Shown piece after piece: positions 19,517 through 28,206 of a DNA stretch of 64,000 bases. The notes below the pieces were generated by a model, which was not told where the DNA came from, ran no database searches, and saw only the letters and a program-made list of their open reading frames with translations. Both the position numbers and the translations under genes were made by a program. The DNA lies in the NCBI RefSeq assembly GCF_900166595.1, contig NZ_LT745762.1:213129-277128 (forward strand). Direction: 5' to 3'. Position 1 is the stretch's first letter, and each line of letters begins with the position of its first letter. Source of the stretch: Virgibacillus dokdonensis (GTDB taxonomy: Bacteria; Bacillota; Bacilli; Bacillales; Amphibacillaceae).

Positions 19517-20617
19517 TTACACATTAAATCGGAAGTGGATAACATCGCCATCTTGAACGATGTAATCTTTCCCTTCTAACCGTACCTTTCCATTTTCCCG
19601 CGCTTTTGTCATAGATCCAGCTGCTACTAAATCATCGTAGGACACCGTTTCAGCACGGATAAAACCACGTTCAAAATCAGTATGAATGATTCCAGCAGCT
19701 TGCGGTGCTTTCATCCCTTTACGGAACGTCCAAGCACGAACTTCTTGTTCTCCCGCTGTAAAATATGTCGCCAATCCTAATAAATGATAAGAGGCTTTAA
19801 TCAGCTTGTCCAGACCCGATTCTGTAATACCTAAATCGTCCAAGAACATGGCTTTTTCTTCTTCATCTAATTCGGAAATCTCTTCTTCTATTTTTGCACA
19901 AACGACAATCACTTCTGCATTTTCTTTTTCTGCATATGCTTTTACTTTTTGAACATGCTCATTGGCATCTGTATCTTCTACTTCTTCTTCACTTACATTA
20001 GCTACATAAAGCGTTGGCTTACTTGTAAGCAAATGTAGCCCTTTAACAATTTTCCATTGTTCTTCATTAAACTCCATTGCTCTAACTGGTTGTTCTTCTT
20101 CTAATCCTGTCTTCAATTTACTTAATACTTCAAATTCTGCAACAGCAGATTTTTCCTTTTGCCTAGCTAATTTCTCCACACGTTGGAATCGTTTGTTCAC
20201 CGTTTCCAAATCTGCAAGAATTAATTCCAAATTAATAATATCCATATCTTCAACTGGATCGACTTTTCCAGATACATGCGTAATATTCTCATCATCAAAG
20301 CAACGGACGACTTGGCAAATAGCATCTACTTGACGAATATGAGATAAAAACTGGTTACCTAATCCCTCCCCTTTACTTGCGCCTTTTACAATACCTGCAA
20401 TATCTGTAAACTCAAATGTTGTCGGTACTGTCTTTTTTGGTTTTACTAATTCTGTTAATTTATTTAAGCGTTTGTCTGGTACTTCTACAATTCCTACGTT
20501 TGGATCTATAGTCGCAAACGGATAGTTTGCTGCTTCTGCTCCAGCTTGGGTAATTGCATTAAATAACGTGGACTTACCGACGTTTGGAAGACCGACAATT
20601 CCTGCTGTTAAAGACAT
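19517..20617 (-). CDS. ychF: Ribosome-associated ATPase YchF/EngD
   Basis: Encodes 366 residues from the ATG at 20617 (MSLTAGIVGLPNVGKST), behind AAGGAG. The frame continues nine codons upstream without a better site. The G1 loop GLPNVGKS (about 8-15), a coiled-coil insertion (about 130-165) and a C-terminal TGS domain (about 280-366, AWTFRKG...DFERGFIRAE) follow the YchF pattern. The noncanonical G4 specificity makes it prefer ATP. It binds ribosomes and is linked to stress responses. Called yyaF in B. subtilis, where it also precedes rpsF. Confidence 0.96.
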   Translation of the reverse strand: MSLTAGIVGLPNVGKSTLFNAITQAGAEAANYPFATIDPNVGIVEVPDKRLNKLTELVKPKKTVPTTFEFTDIAGIVKGASKGEGLGNQFLSHIRQVDAICQVVRCFDDENITHVSGKVDPVEDMDIINLELILADLETVNKRFQRVEKLARQKEKSAVAEFEVLSKLKTGLEEEQPVRAMEFNEEQWKIVKGLHLLTSKPTLYVANVSEEEVEDTDANEHVQKVKAYAEKENAEVIVVCAKIEEEISELDEEEKAMFLDDLGITESGLDKLIKASYHLLGLATYFTAGEQEVRAWTFRKGMKAPQAAGIIHTDFERGFIRAETVSYDDLVAAGSMTKARENGKVRLEGKDYIVQDGDVIHFRFNV

Positions 20618-20705
20618 GCCTATTTCACTCCTTAAGGATTCCATTCATATGAACACGTTTGTCCTTTTCATTATAGATACAAGCCAATCAAATGACAAGC
20701 TAACA

Positions 20706-20743
20706 AAAAGTAAAAGTAGACAGAAATAGCTGCCTACTTTTAC
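20706..20743 (-). terminator. Terminator after the DUF951 gene
   Basis: A 10-bp perfect stem (20710-20719 with 20734-20743) is followed on the minus strand by CTTTTTGTT. Confidence 0.75.
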
Positions 20744-20861
20744 ACTTTACCCTATTAATTTTCATTTTCTCTTTATCTTTAATCATAATTATACCATTTT
20801 AATACGGTCATCGCTATTTCTTTACACATGAAAAAATTTCTTTTTCCCTTTATGTTCGTAC

Positions 20862-21059
20862 TTATTCTTCTGCTTTTTCCAGTATTTTTTTCATTTTTTT
20901 CTCAAATTGTTTACGTGGGATCATGACACTATGATCACAGCCCAAACATTTAATACGGATATCCATTCCCATCCGTATAATTCGCCAACGGTTTTCGCCG
21001 CACGGATGTGGCTTTTTCATTTGTACGACATCATGTAGTGCAAATTGTTTTCCTTCCAT
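20862..21059 (-). CDS. yyzM: DUF951 family small protein (YyzM)
   Basis: Encodes 65 residues from the ATG at 21059 (MEGKQFALHD), 9 bases after GAAGGAG; upstream ATGs at 21065 and 21077 are too close to or within that site. The family hallmark is HPCGENRWRIIRMGMDIRIKC followed by CDHSVMIPR. Two cysteines (CLGC) could bind metal. Function is unknown. The gene sits upstream of ychF in many Firmicutes. An S repeat interrupted by the IS element lies directly upstream. Confidence 0.88.
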   Translation of the reverse strand: MEGKQFALHDVVQMKKPHPCGENRWRIIRMGMDIRIKCLGCDHSVMIPRKQFEKKMKKILEKAEE

Positions 21060-21170
21060 AGCCATGTTCTCCTTCATTATTTATCTTTGTAAAATGAACT
21101 ATCTCAACCTTAACATGTTAGAAAGACTTGGCTTGTCCCCAAGTCTTATGGAAAAGCCTTTTTTTCTTAT

Positions 21171-22591
21171 AGTTTAAATCACTAGCATTGCATTAATTAA
21201 ACCTGATGATTCAAAATACTGAAAATGTTTAATAATTACGTGTTCATGATACAAAAAAATCCTTTACAATGGAAGTACAGGTGGTTCCTGTCCAAATCCA
21301 AAAGTAAAGGATAATCCGTATGGACAAGAATACACTAAAATCATCATTTGGTAAATGGGTTTCACCTATAAATACGAAAAAACTATTTGAACAAGTAGAA
21401 GAAAATAAACAAGATTACTACACAAAAAAGCTAACAACTGCAGGGTATATAAAGCTCATGTTACTTGCCCAACTGCAAGGATTCGAGAGCTTGGAAGAAA
21501 TGAGCGATGCCCTAATAGATGATGGACTTCAGAAAGCACTGGGGTTTGAATCGATTAGTACATCTCAGCTATCAAGGAAGAATAATGAAATGAATCCAAT
21601 GATCCTTTCCCATTTATTCTTGGACCTTGTTTACAAAATAAAAGGTATCCAATCTAAAAACGGGAAATACATGCCATTGAAAATCATTGATTCTAGCACG
21701 CTTCCATTAAACTTAACGAATCATAAGTGGGCAAAGTTCCGTAAAACAAAAGCAGGAGTTAAGCTACATTTACGACTTATATTTATGAATAAAGATACCG
21801 TCTATCCTGAAAAAGCAGTGATTACAACAGCCAAAGAACATGACAGAAATCAACTGGAAGTTCTCGTAGACGACAAAGAAGCCATGTATGTGTTTGACCG
21901 TGGATACGTTGATTATGAACGATTTGATCGAATGACAGATGAAGGCTATTTTTTCGTATCAAGACTGAAGAAAAACGCCATCACTCGTGAAGTAGAATCA
22001 TTTTCTATACCTAAAGATGCTACGGTTTTATCCGACAAGATGGTTTACATCGGTTCGACGCAAAATCGTACAGAGAATGTATTCCGCCTACTTGAAGTAG
22101 TGGATACAAAGGGAAACATTCTACGATTAATTACTAACCGTTTCGATCTAAATTCCGAAGAGATTAGTGAAATTTACCGTCAACGGTGGGCCATAGAGCT
22201 ATTTTTCAAATGGCTCAAACAGCATGTAGAGATCAAACACTTTTATGGCATGAGCGAAACTGCCATTCAAAATCAAATTTTCCTTGCACTTATTGCTTAC
22301 TGTTTACATGTACTTATCCAGTTAGAGATGAGGAGTAAGAAGTCCTTACTCCGAATTAGCCGCTGGTTAAATAAAGCGCTGTGGAAACCTGCGTACATCT
22401 GGATTCGCAGATTTGACGATAGATCTATTCCGTAAATACATACAGTGTCGCTGTTGCTAATAGTTTAATTGTATAATTTTTCCAAATGGACAGACCACCT
22501 TTGTTTAGCCTTTGTCTTTTTGGCAAAAAATCCTGCAAAGATGCTTACTGAATTTTCAAACCATATTTATGCAATGCTAGTGAGTTTAAAT
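21171..22591 (+). mobile_element. IS4-family insertion sequence, complete, with 9-bp target duplication
   Basis: The element spans 21180-22582 (1403 bp) with terminal inverted repeats beginning CACTAGCATTGCAT (21180-21193 and complement at 22569-22582). It is flanked by the direct repeat AGTTTAAAT at 21171-21179 and 22583-22591. Subterminal inverted segments (GGTGGT...CTGTCCA) are also visible. It carries one transposase gene. Size and protein resemble IS4Bsu1-type elements of Bacillaceae. Confidence 0.93.
21320..22435 (+). CDS. IS4-family transposase
   Basis: Encodes 371 residues. The RNase H-like catalytic core has the DDE triad at Asp124 (IIDSS), Asp193 (VFDRGYVD) and Glu293. The last lies in a perfect Y-(2)-R-(3)-E-(6)-K signature (Tyr286, Arg289, Glu293, Lys300) typical of IS4. 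The N-terminal part (about 1-90) is the DNA-binding region. No frameshift or stop is seen, and ends and duplication are intact, so the element may be active. A second copy with at least one difference (Ala234 to Ser) lies at 63.2 kb. Confidence 0.95.
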   Translation: MDKNTLKSSFGKWVSPINTKKLFEQVEENKQDYYTKKLTTAGYIKLMLLAQLQGFESLEEMSDALIDDGLQKALGFESISTSQLSRKNNEMNPMILSHLFLDLVYKIKGIQSKNGKYMPLKIIDSSTLPLNLTNHKWAKFRKTKAGVKLHLRLIFMNKDTVYPEKAVITTAKEHDRNQLEVLVDDKEAMYVFDRGYVDYERFDRMTDEGYFFVSRLKKNAITREVESFSIPKDATVLSDKMVYIGSTQNRTENVFRLLEVVDTKGNILRLITNRFDLNSEEISEIYRQRWAIELFFKWLKQHVEIKHFYGMSETAIQNQIFLALIAYCLHVLIQLEMRSKKSLLRISRWLNKALWKPAYIWIRRFDDRSIP

Positions 22592-22635
22592 TAAAAAATT
22601 ACATACTTGCCTATAGTGTAAAAGTAAGTTAAATT

Positions 22636-23185
22636 CTACTTCTTTATAACGGCAAGCAGATGATATTCTGCATTGGCCTCACGATATTCCGTATAGACAT
22701 TGAATAGTGTATTGCATTCATGTTGAGCCTCCGTAATTATTTTCTTTAGAATCTTTTCACGTGTAGCTCCTTTTAACATACAGTTCACAAACACTTCGCC
22801 TTTTTAAGTTCGAATAGTATTTTATTTACAAAAGCGGTCTCTTTTCTTATAACATTTTTATAAAAGTGTAGCATGGAATCTAACAATACAAAATCTGTAT
22901 CCTCGGGAATCGGAAAGTCAAATACGTTATCGACTATTCCTTTAACGTCTATATTTCTTTTTTCAGCCTCTTTATTAACTTGGTTTATTCCAACTGTTGA
23001 ATGATCCACTCCAACTACTTTATATCCTAGTTCTCCAAGCAGTAATGAATCTCTTCCTTGCCCACAACCTAAATCAAGTACAGTTCCTTTCGATTGATAA
23101 TTTGTGAAAAAACGAACGAGAGCTGGATATGGATTTCCAAAATAATATTTTCCTTGTAATAATCATCGTATACTACTTTTTTCAT
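22636..23185 (-). pseudogene. Class I SAM-dependent methyltransferase, broken by two frameshifts
   Basis: Conceptual translation of about 183 residues needs two frame changes. It begins MKKVVYDDYYKE at 23185. One base is missing near 23148, in an A-run; the product then continues YYFGNPYPALVRFFTNYQ and VLDLGCGQGRDS (SAM-binding motif I). It later reaches FELKK, where a second base is missing near 22798, again in an A-run, before GEVFVNCMLKGATREKIL and a stop at 22636. A 74-residue middle piece (22785-23009) stays open. The substrate is unknown. Both lesions are single-A losses in homopolymers, so sequencing error is an alternative to true decay. Confidence 0.8.
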
Positions 23186-23251
23186 TGCATCATCCCCAAC
23201 ATTAGAAAATCTGTGCCTCCCCATAGTTTTTTCTATTAATGATTATTCTGC

Positions 23252-24280
23252 TTATTCATCGCCTTCTCTTTGTGGGGACTGTTCACCATGCGATTCAAGA
23301 TCCGGATATCCTGTTCGATTACTCGAGCTATCATGAAACTGTTTCCTTTGGCTATAATCCAATAATTCTTGCTTCTGATCACGAGAATACATCACGATTC
23401 TTGGAGAAGGTATTTCAATTCCTGAGCGATAAAGGTAATGTTGCATATCACGGCGAATATTTCTTTCTGCAGCCCATTGAAAACCAGGTAATGTTTCTGC
23501 AATGACACGAATTACAAAATGGGATGCTTCTAAATTTTGTACACCAATAATTTCTGGGGTACCTACAACAAAATCATATTTATCTGGTAGTGTAACGGCA
23601 ACTTCATTTATTAAGCGCTCTGCGTCGTCGACACTACTTTCATAAGGTACATTAATATCCACGATTGCCAACCCATTATGAACGGAATAATTGATGACTT
23701 GGGTGACATTACCATTTGGTAAAATATGCATTTCACCTGTCCAGCTTAATACTTTCGTTGTTCTTAAACCGATTTCTTCCACCGTTCCTTCAATACCTGC
23801 GACACCAACATAATCGCCTACGGAAAATTGGTCTTCAAAAATAATGAAAAATCCTGAGATAATGTCTCTGACTAAATTTTGCGCACCAAAACCAATTGCT
23901 AAACCAGCGACACCTGCACCAGCGATTAATGCTCCTATTTCCAGACCAAACACACCATCTAAAATCATAAGGAGTGCGATAAAATAAACGACATATGCAA
24001 TCACATTTTTAATTAATTTTTTTAACGTGTTTTCCCGACGCTCTGTAATTCGAAGGGGGCCTTTATCCCGCTTCTTAAATAACCGGTCCACTACTTTCCG
24101 AGAAATACGAATGACCATCAGAGATAATACGAGAATAAGTATAATTTGCAACATACCTTTTCCAACTGAAAACCATAAATCGGCACCTGTTAAATAATCC
24201 CATGCATCATTCATCAGTTTATGAAAATTATCTACTTCTTTCTCTACATTTTCTTCTACTGTGCTTTGTGCTAAATTCAT
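23252..24280 (-). CDS. MscS-family mechanosensitive ion channel
   Basis: Encodes 342 residues from the ATG at 24280 (MNLAQSTVEEN), 6 bases after GGGAGG; upstream in-frame codons overlap that site. Membrane helices lie at about 38-60, 85-110 and 115-140. The pore helix and loop GALIAGAGVAGLAIGFGAQNLVRD are highly conserved. The beta domain begins FEDQFSVGDYVGVAGIEGTVE, and a charged C-terminal tail follows. It opens under membrane tension to release solutes on osmotic downshock. It follows the YkvI-like gene by 27 bp, suggesting cotranscription. Confidence 0.93.
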   Translation of the reverse strand: MNLAQSTVEENVEKEVDNFHKLMNDAWDYLTGADLWFSVGKGMLQIILILVLSLMVIRISRKVVDRLFKKRDKGPLRITERRENTLKKLIKNVIAYVVYFIALLMILDGVFGLEIGALIAGAGVAGLAIGFGAQNLVRDIISGFFIIFEDQFSVGDYVGVAGIEGTVEEIGLRTTKVLSWTGEMHILPNGNVTQVINYSVHNGLAIVDINVPYESSVDDAERLINEVAVTLPDKYDFVVGTPEIIGVQNLEASHFVIRVIAETLPGFQWAAERNIRRDMQHYLYRSGIEIPSPRIVMYSRDQKQELLDYSQRKQFHDSSSNRTGYPDLESHGEQSPQREGDE

Positions 24281-24307
24281 CCTAAGCCTCCCTTGCCTTC
24301 TCAAAAT

Positions 24308-25333
24308 CTATATTTTTGTTTTTTCCAGTTTATCCCAAAAAGGAAGAAATAATAATCGCGTTAATACGTATAAATTTAATATACCGTAAATGGGGTATAA
24401 GTATTGAATTAAGGTTGAAAAACCGAGAGCTGTTAATGGAATCATTGTAACCAAGGTCAAGCAAACAATCAACCATAATGGTTGCTTGACATAGTCTTGT
24501 ACACGGCTCACAATGCCAAGTATTCCTGAAGCAGCTGTGGTAAAAATAGCAAACCATAATAATATACTCATAAAAACGAGCATTTGTAATGGATAGTTCT
24601 TCATAATAGCAAATAATGGAATCTCATATACTAGTACTTCATCAGCAATTTGAATTAAACTATTATTGTAAATAAACGAAATAACTCCAAGTGTAAGCCC
24701 ACTGCCAATAGAAGCAATCCATATTTCTTGTTTTGATTGTACTTTATGTCCGATTGCTCCCAAGACAGCAATTAGCGGAAGTATATTTAATGCCGTAAAA
24801 GGAAATGCGGCCATCCAATTTCGTTGTTCATGCCAATGTGAAAAAAGATCCAATTTTTGATCAATCGTAAACCATAATAGTACAAACACAAGCCCTGTTA
24901 ATAATATTGGTAGTATAAATTGGTTGATAGATAGGAGGCCATTCACTCCTTTTAAAAATAGTAGTATAAGCGCAACAATTATTATACTTATTCCCCACCA
25001 GTAAGGGTAATTAAACGCTTGCGATGTTGCACCACTACCAGCAATCATAATAACAGTAGTTGTAAACAAATAAATAAAAATCATCACGTCATACACTTTT
25101 GTTAATTTCACACCTACAATGTCTCGTAAAACTGGTAAGTAGTGGGTAGACTTTCGTGTGTAGCTCACATTCATAATGCCTATACAACAAATAGTAAAAA
25201 AACAGGCAAATAAAATAATAGCTAGTCCACTTTCATGACCAAAAAATTGCCATAATTCTCTTCCTGAAGCATACCCTGCCCCAATCGTTGTACCAATAAT
25301 TAAAAACATCCATTGCATCCCTGCTCGTATCAT
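24308..25333 (-). CDS. YkvI-type multi-pass membrane protein, putative transporter
   Basis: Encodes 341 residues from the ATG at 25333 (MIRAGMQWMFLIIGTTIGAGYASGREL), 7 bases after GGAGG. About ten hydrophobic helices and the glycine-rich GTTIGAGYASGREL in helix 1 resemble the amino acid-polyamine-cation transporter fold and the uncharacterised B. subtilis YkvI family. Substrate unknown. It is divergent from yyaC, with 88 bp between the two starts, and upstream of the MscS channel gene. Confidence 0.8.
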   Translation of the reverse strand: MIRAGMQWMFLIIGTTIGAGYASGRELWQFFGHESGLAIILFACFFTICCIGIMNVSYTRKSTHYLPVLRDIVGVKLTKVYDVMIFIYLFTTTVIMIAGSGATSQAFNYPYWWGISIIIVALILLFLKGVNGLLSINQFILPILLTGLVFVLLWFTIDQKLDLFSHWHEQRNWMAAFPFTALNILPLIAVLGAIGHKVQSKQEIWIASIGSGLTLGVISFIYNNSLIQIADEVLVYEIPLFAIMKNYPLQMLVFMSILLWFAIFTTAASGILGIVSRVQDYVKQPLWLIVCLTLVTMIPLTALGFSTLIQYLYPIYGILNLYVLTRLLFLPFWDKLEKTKI

Positions 25334-25421
25334 CTCATTTCCTCCATTTATTTTAATCATCTACGTATAGATTCAGGAAAATATCCGTATACTATACCAA
25401 TATGTCTTTGGAGGATAAGCT

Positions 25422-26024
25422 ATGATTTTTAAAAACAAATTATTGGATAATCACGATCAATTTCGTATGCACTATACAGATCCGGAATTCCATTTGAATA
25501 TGCTAGATCGTTTTTTAGCGCTTCTCCCTCAGTCCCCACGGGAATATGTTGTTGTATCCATTGGGACAGACCGTTCTACAGGAGATGCTTTAGGACCGCT
25601 TGTTGGGAGTTTGTTTTCTGAGAAGAAACCGAGGCATATCTCTATCTATGGCACGTTGGATAATCCCGTTCATGCTGTCAATTTAGCAGATTATCTACAT
25701 CAGATTGAGACATCATACCGACATCCTTTTATTATAGCCATTGATGCTTGTTTAGGAAAGCAACATTCTGTAGGAAAAATCATTGCAGGAAGAGGACCTA
25801 TTAAACCTGGTGCAGCATTAAATAAACCGCTTCCTGCTATAGGAGATGCTCATCTTACTGGTGTTGTTAATGTGAGTGGATTTATGGAATACGCTGTTTT
25901 ACAAAATACGAGACTGCAGATTGTTATGGCAATGGCCAAATTAATTGCCGACCTTTTAGATGAAGTAGATCAACGTTTAACATATAGAAAAAGAATGCCA
26001 GCTGTGGTTTCAACGACCATATAA
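25422..26024 (+). CDS. yyaC: Spore protease-like protein YyaC
   Basis: Encodes 200 residues. The YyaC family signature VVSIGTDRSTGDALGPLVG (about 43-61), AIDACLG (about 106-112) and the GDAHLTGVVNVSGFMEY block are all present. They resemble the GPR/HyaD-like protease fold. The family is restricted to spore formers, and in B. subtilis yyaC is near spo0J and expressed in sporulation. Catalytic activity has not been shown as far as I know. Start ATG follows TTTGGAGG. It is the marker that this organism sporulates. Confidence 0.9.
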   Translation: MIFKNKLLDNHDQFRMHYTDPEFHLNMLDRFLALLPQSPREYVVVSIGTDRSTGDALGPLVGSLFSEKKPRHISIYGTLDNPVHAVNLADYLHQIETSYRHPFIIAIDACLGKQHSVGKIIAGRGPIKPGAALNKPLPAIGDAHLTGVVNVSGFMEYAVLQNTRLQIVMAMAKLIADLLDEVDQRLTYRKRMPAVVSTTI

Positions 26025-26153
26025 GAATCATTCTCTTTGTGAAGCCCATGACAAGCGAGCTAATGCAAAAGTCAGAAATTCATTAATTGGACAATTTTTT
26101 CTTCCTCCAATTGATGCTCCCCTCTCGTCTCCTATACATATGGACTATAGATG

Positions 26154-26193
26154 GAACAAAAGGGATAGGTTATGCACACTATTCCTTTTGTTC
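26154..26193 (+). terminator. Candidate yyaC terminator
   Basis: A perfect 10-bp outer stem (26154-26163 with 26184-26193), extended by ATAG/CTAT. The following T-run is weak. Confidence 0.5.
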
Positions 26194-26218
26194 TCTATAG
26201 GAAATCATAAGATTTTTT

Positions 26219-26283
26219 GGTTTATAGTATTAGAAAAACAAGGTTTTTTCAGCTATAGGAGAGTATAAGCCAAATTTTTCTAA
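26219..26283 (-). repeat. S-type repeat, minus orientation
   Basis: On the minus strand: TTAGAAAAATTTGGCTTATA ... CCTTGTTTTTCTAATACTATAAACC. Lies between the convergent yyaC and DUF554 genes and could end both transcripts. Confidence 0.7.
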
Positions 26284-26305
26284 CTATGTTACCCTACATG
26301 TATAG

Positions 26306-27013
26306 TTACAAAAATAGTAGATACACAGAGTAAACGAAGCCTACCATTATAACAGCTGGTAATAGATTTCCTATTCTTATAGATGTAATATTTAATAGAT
26401 TTAGTCCAATTGCTATAATTAATAAGCCGCCTACCCCTGTTACTTCAGTGATGAAACCATCCAAATATGCTTTAGGCACGATACCTTCTATTTGTGTAGC
26501 TAATAGAGCAATAGAACCTTGATATAATAGTACAGGAATAACTGATAATATAACACCAAATCCTAACGTTGTCGTCAATACTAAGGAGACAAAGCCATCT
26601 AGTATGCCTTTTGTTATTAAAACTTCATGATCTCCCCGCAAACCACTATCTAATGCTCCAATAATGGCCATTGCACCAATTACAAATATTAAAGAGGCTG
26701 TAACAAAACCTTGCGAAACTCGTGTATCATCTTCTTTAGAACCTAATTGATTGCCAACCCATTTTCCTAATTGATTTAAACGGTCTTCTAAGCGAAGCCA
26801 TTCTCCTATAACAGCTCCCATTAGTAAGCTTAGTAAAACCACAATAATTTGTTCCGTAACAAAAGCCATTTGCAAACCAATTAATAAGACAGCTAAACCG
26901 ATTCCTTGCATGATAGTCTCTTTATACCGCTCTGGAATTTTAGTGAATACTAAACCTAGTAAGCTGCCAATAATAATTAAAACTCCATTTATAATGGTAC
27001 CATATAATGCTAT
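26306..27013 (-). CDS. DUF554 family membrane protein with an apparent ATA start
   Basis: Encodes 235 residues if started at the ATA codon at 27013-27011: (I/M)ALYGTIINGVLIIIGSLLG, which matches the usual DUF554 N-terminus. GGGGAGG lies 8 bases upstream. A stop codon sits in frame seven codons upstream of the ATA, and no ATG, GTG or TTG lies between. The first ATG (26911) would remove helix 1. Six to seven membrane helices follow, with GAMAIIGALDSGL conserved. DUF554 proteins are uncharacterised. Either ATA initiates, or the start has mutated and the gene is impaired. Confidence 0.75.
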   Translation of the reverse strand: MALYGTIINGVLIIIGSLLGLVFTKIPERYKETIMQGIGLAVLLIGLQMAFVTEQIIVVLLSLLMGAVIGEWLRLEDRLNQLGKWVGNQLGSKEDDTRVSQGFVTASLIFVIGAMAIIGALDSGLRGDHEVLITKGILDGFVSLVLTTTLGFGVILSVIPVLLYQGSIALLATQIEGIVPKAYLDGFITEVTGVGGLLIIAIGLNLLNITSIRIGNLLPAVIMVGFVYSVYLLFL

Positions 27014-27044
27014 TTTGTCCGCCTCCCCTATTTAAATATGTCAC

Positions 27045-27060
27045 TGTTTCACGTGAAACA
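27045..27060. promoter_or_regulatory. parS site, perfect consensus
   Basis: TGTTTCACGTGAAACA is identical to the B. subtilis parS consensus for Spo0J. It lies between the DUF554 gene and spo0J. Confidence 0.95.
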
Positions 27061-27184
27061 ATTGTATGTAACTTACATTTATATGAAAACACGATTGTAG
27101 GAAAATTTAATCATAGCTCATGCATATTGATTACGAAAAAACTGTCTTCTCTTATCTAGTGCCTTTCAGCAAAGCAAATAAATT

Positions 27185-27277
27185 TTAGAAAAACAACGGC
27201 TATCACCAAAGTCTTTAGACAATAGCCGTTGTTTTTCTTATACTATAAACCCTGAAATTTCATACTTTCTTACAGTG
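27185..27277 (+). repeat. S-type repeat with a perfect 17-bp stem
   Basis: Arms 27187-27203 and 27222-27238 pair perfectly, followed by the standard ATACTATAAAC and TACTTTCTTACAGTG tail. The inner stem sequence (AACGGCTAT) differs from other copies in a compensated manner. Downstream of spo0J. Confidence 0.85.
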
Positions 27278-27286
27278 TAAAACGAA

Positions 27287-27308
27287 AGACTGACAATATT
27301 GTCAGTCT
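27287..27308. terminator. Palindromic hairpin downstream of spo0J
   Basis: A 22-bp perfect palindrome beginning AGACTGACAAT. On the minus strand it is followed by TTCGTTTTAC, fitting a spo0J terminator. Confidence 0.65.
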
Positions 27309-27366
27309 CCCAAGTTCTTATTTCTACTGTTATCCAAGTCACAAATCAACTTCTAAAAACATGGAA

Positions 27367-28206
27367 TCATTCATTTTCAAGCGTATCAATAATACGCTGT
27401 AAATCGTTATCGTTATAAAATTCTATCTCAATTTTACCTTTACGTTTGCCACGTTGAATGGTTACAGCAGTTCCAAACCTTTCTCTAAGAAAAGTTTCTC
27501 TTTCTTGAATAAATACATCTTTCTTTGGTTTTTCTTTTTGTTTTACAGGCTTTTCGTTCAATTGAACGATCAATTTTTCTACCTGCCTTACATTCAATTT
27601 TTCTTTTCGTATTTTTTGTACTAAGGCTTTAACTTTTGTTTTATCCTTCAGACCCAGTATAGCACGCCCATGTCCCATGGAAAGCTCTCCATTATTTATG
27701 TAGGCAATAACGGACTCTGGCAAAGAAAGCAATCGTACCATATTAGCGATGTGTGATCTACTTTTTCCTAAGCGTTTAGATAATTCTTCCTGTGTGATGT
27801 TTAATTCGTTCATTAAGTTAGCATACGCATGGGCCTCTTCGATAGGAGTTAAATCCTCTCGCTGCAAGTTCTCCAATAATGCCAGTTCCATCATTTTATC
27901 ATCGGTTAATTCTTTAATAATGACTGGTATCTTATCTAATCCTGCCTCTTTAGCTGCACGATATCTTCTTTCTCCTACGACAATTTCATAGCCTTTAATG
28001 CTCGCTCGAACAATCAAAGGCTGAATAATACCGTACTCAAGAATAGATTCTTTTAACTCATCAATAGCGTCTGCGTGAAAAGTTTTTCGAGGCTGATATG
28101 GATTTGGACGGCACTCAGAAATAGCAATTTCCTCAATAACATCATCTTGTTTTTCCTCAACCTCTGGAAAGAAAGCATTAATTCCTTTACCTAACCCTTT
28201 CGCCAT
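27367..28206 (-). CDS. spo0J: Chromosome partitioning protein ParB/Spo0J
   Basis: Encodes 279 residues. The N-terminal CTPase domain has GERRYRAAKEAG (about 77-88), the ParB box NPYQPRKTF is near residue 36, the helix-turn-helix follows (LSKRLGKSRSHIANMVRLL), and a C-terminal dimer domain ends the chain. It loads on parS, spreads as a CTP-dependent clamp and recruits SMC. The start overlaps the end of soj by 20 bp. A consensus parS lies 307 bp downstream of its stop. Confidence 0.97.
   Translation of the reverse strand: MAKGLGKGINAFFPEVEEKQDDVIEEIAISECRPNPYQPRKTFHADAIDELKESILEYGIIQPLIVRASIKGYEIVVGERRYRAAKEAGLDKIPVIIKELTDDKMMELALLENLQREDLTPIEEAHAYANLMNELNITQEELSKRLGKSRSHIANMVRLLSLPESVIAYINNGELSMGHGRAILGLKDKTKVKALVQKIRKEKLNVRQVEKLIVQLNEKPVKQKEKPKKDVFIQERETFLRERFGTAVTIQRGKRKGKIEIEFYNDNDLQRIIDTLENE

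Larger units (their letters stand above)
21118..22618 (+). repeat. S-type repeat interrupted by the IS element
   Basis: The left part (21118-21179: GTTAGAAAGACTTGGCTTG ... TTTTTCTTATAGTTTAAAT) and right part (22583-22618: AGTTTAAATTAAAAAATT ... ACTTGCCTATAGTG) rejoin into a full S element when the IS and one copy of the 9-bp duplication are removed. Confidence 0.85.

Noticed and set aside
22785..23009. 74-residue frame as an independent gene
   Set aside because: It is the middle piece of the frameshifted methyltransferase; motif I lies upstream in the same frame, and the C-terminal part in another.
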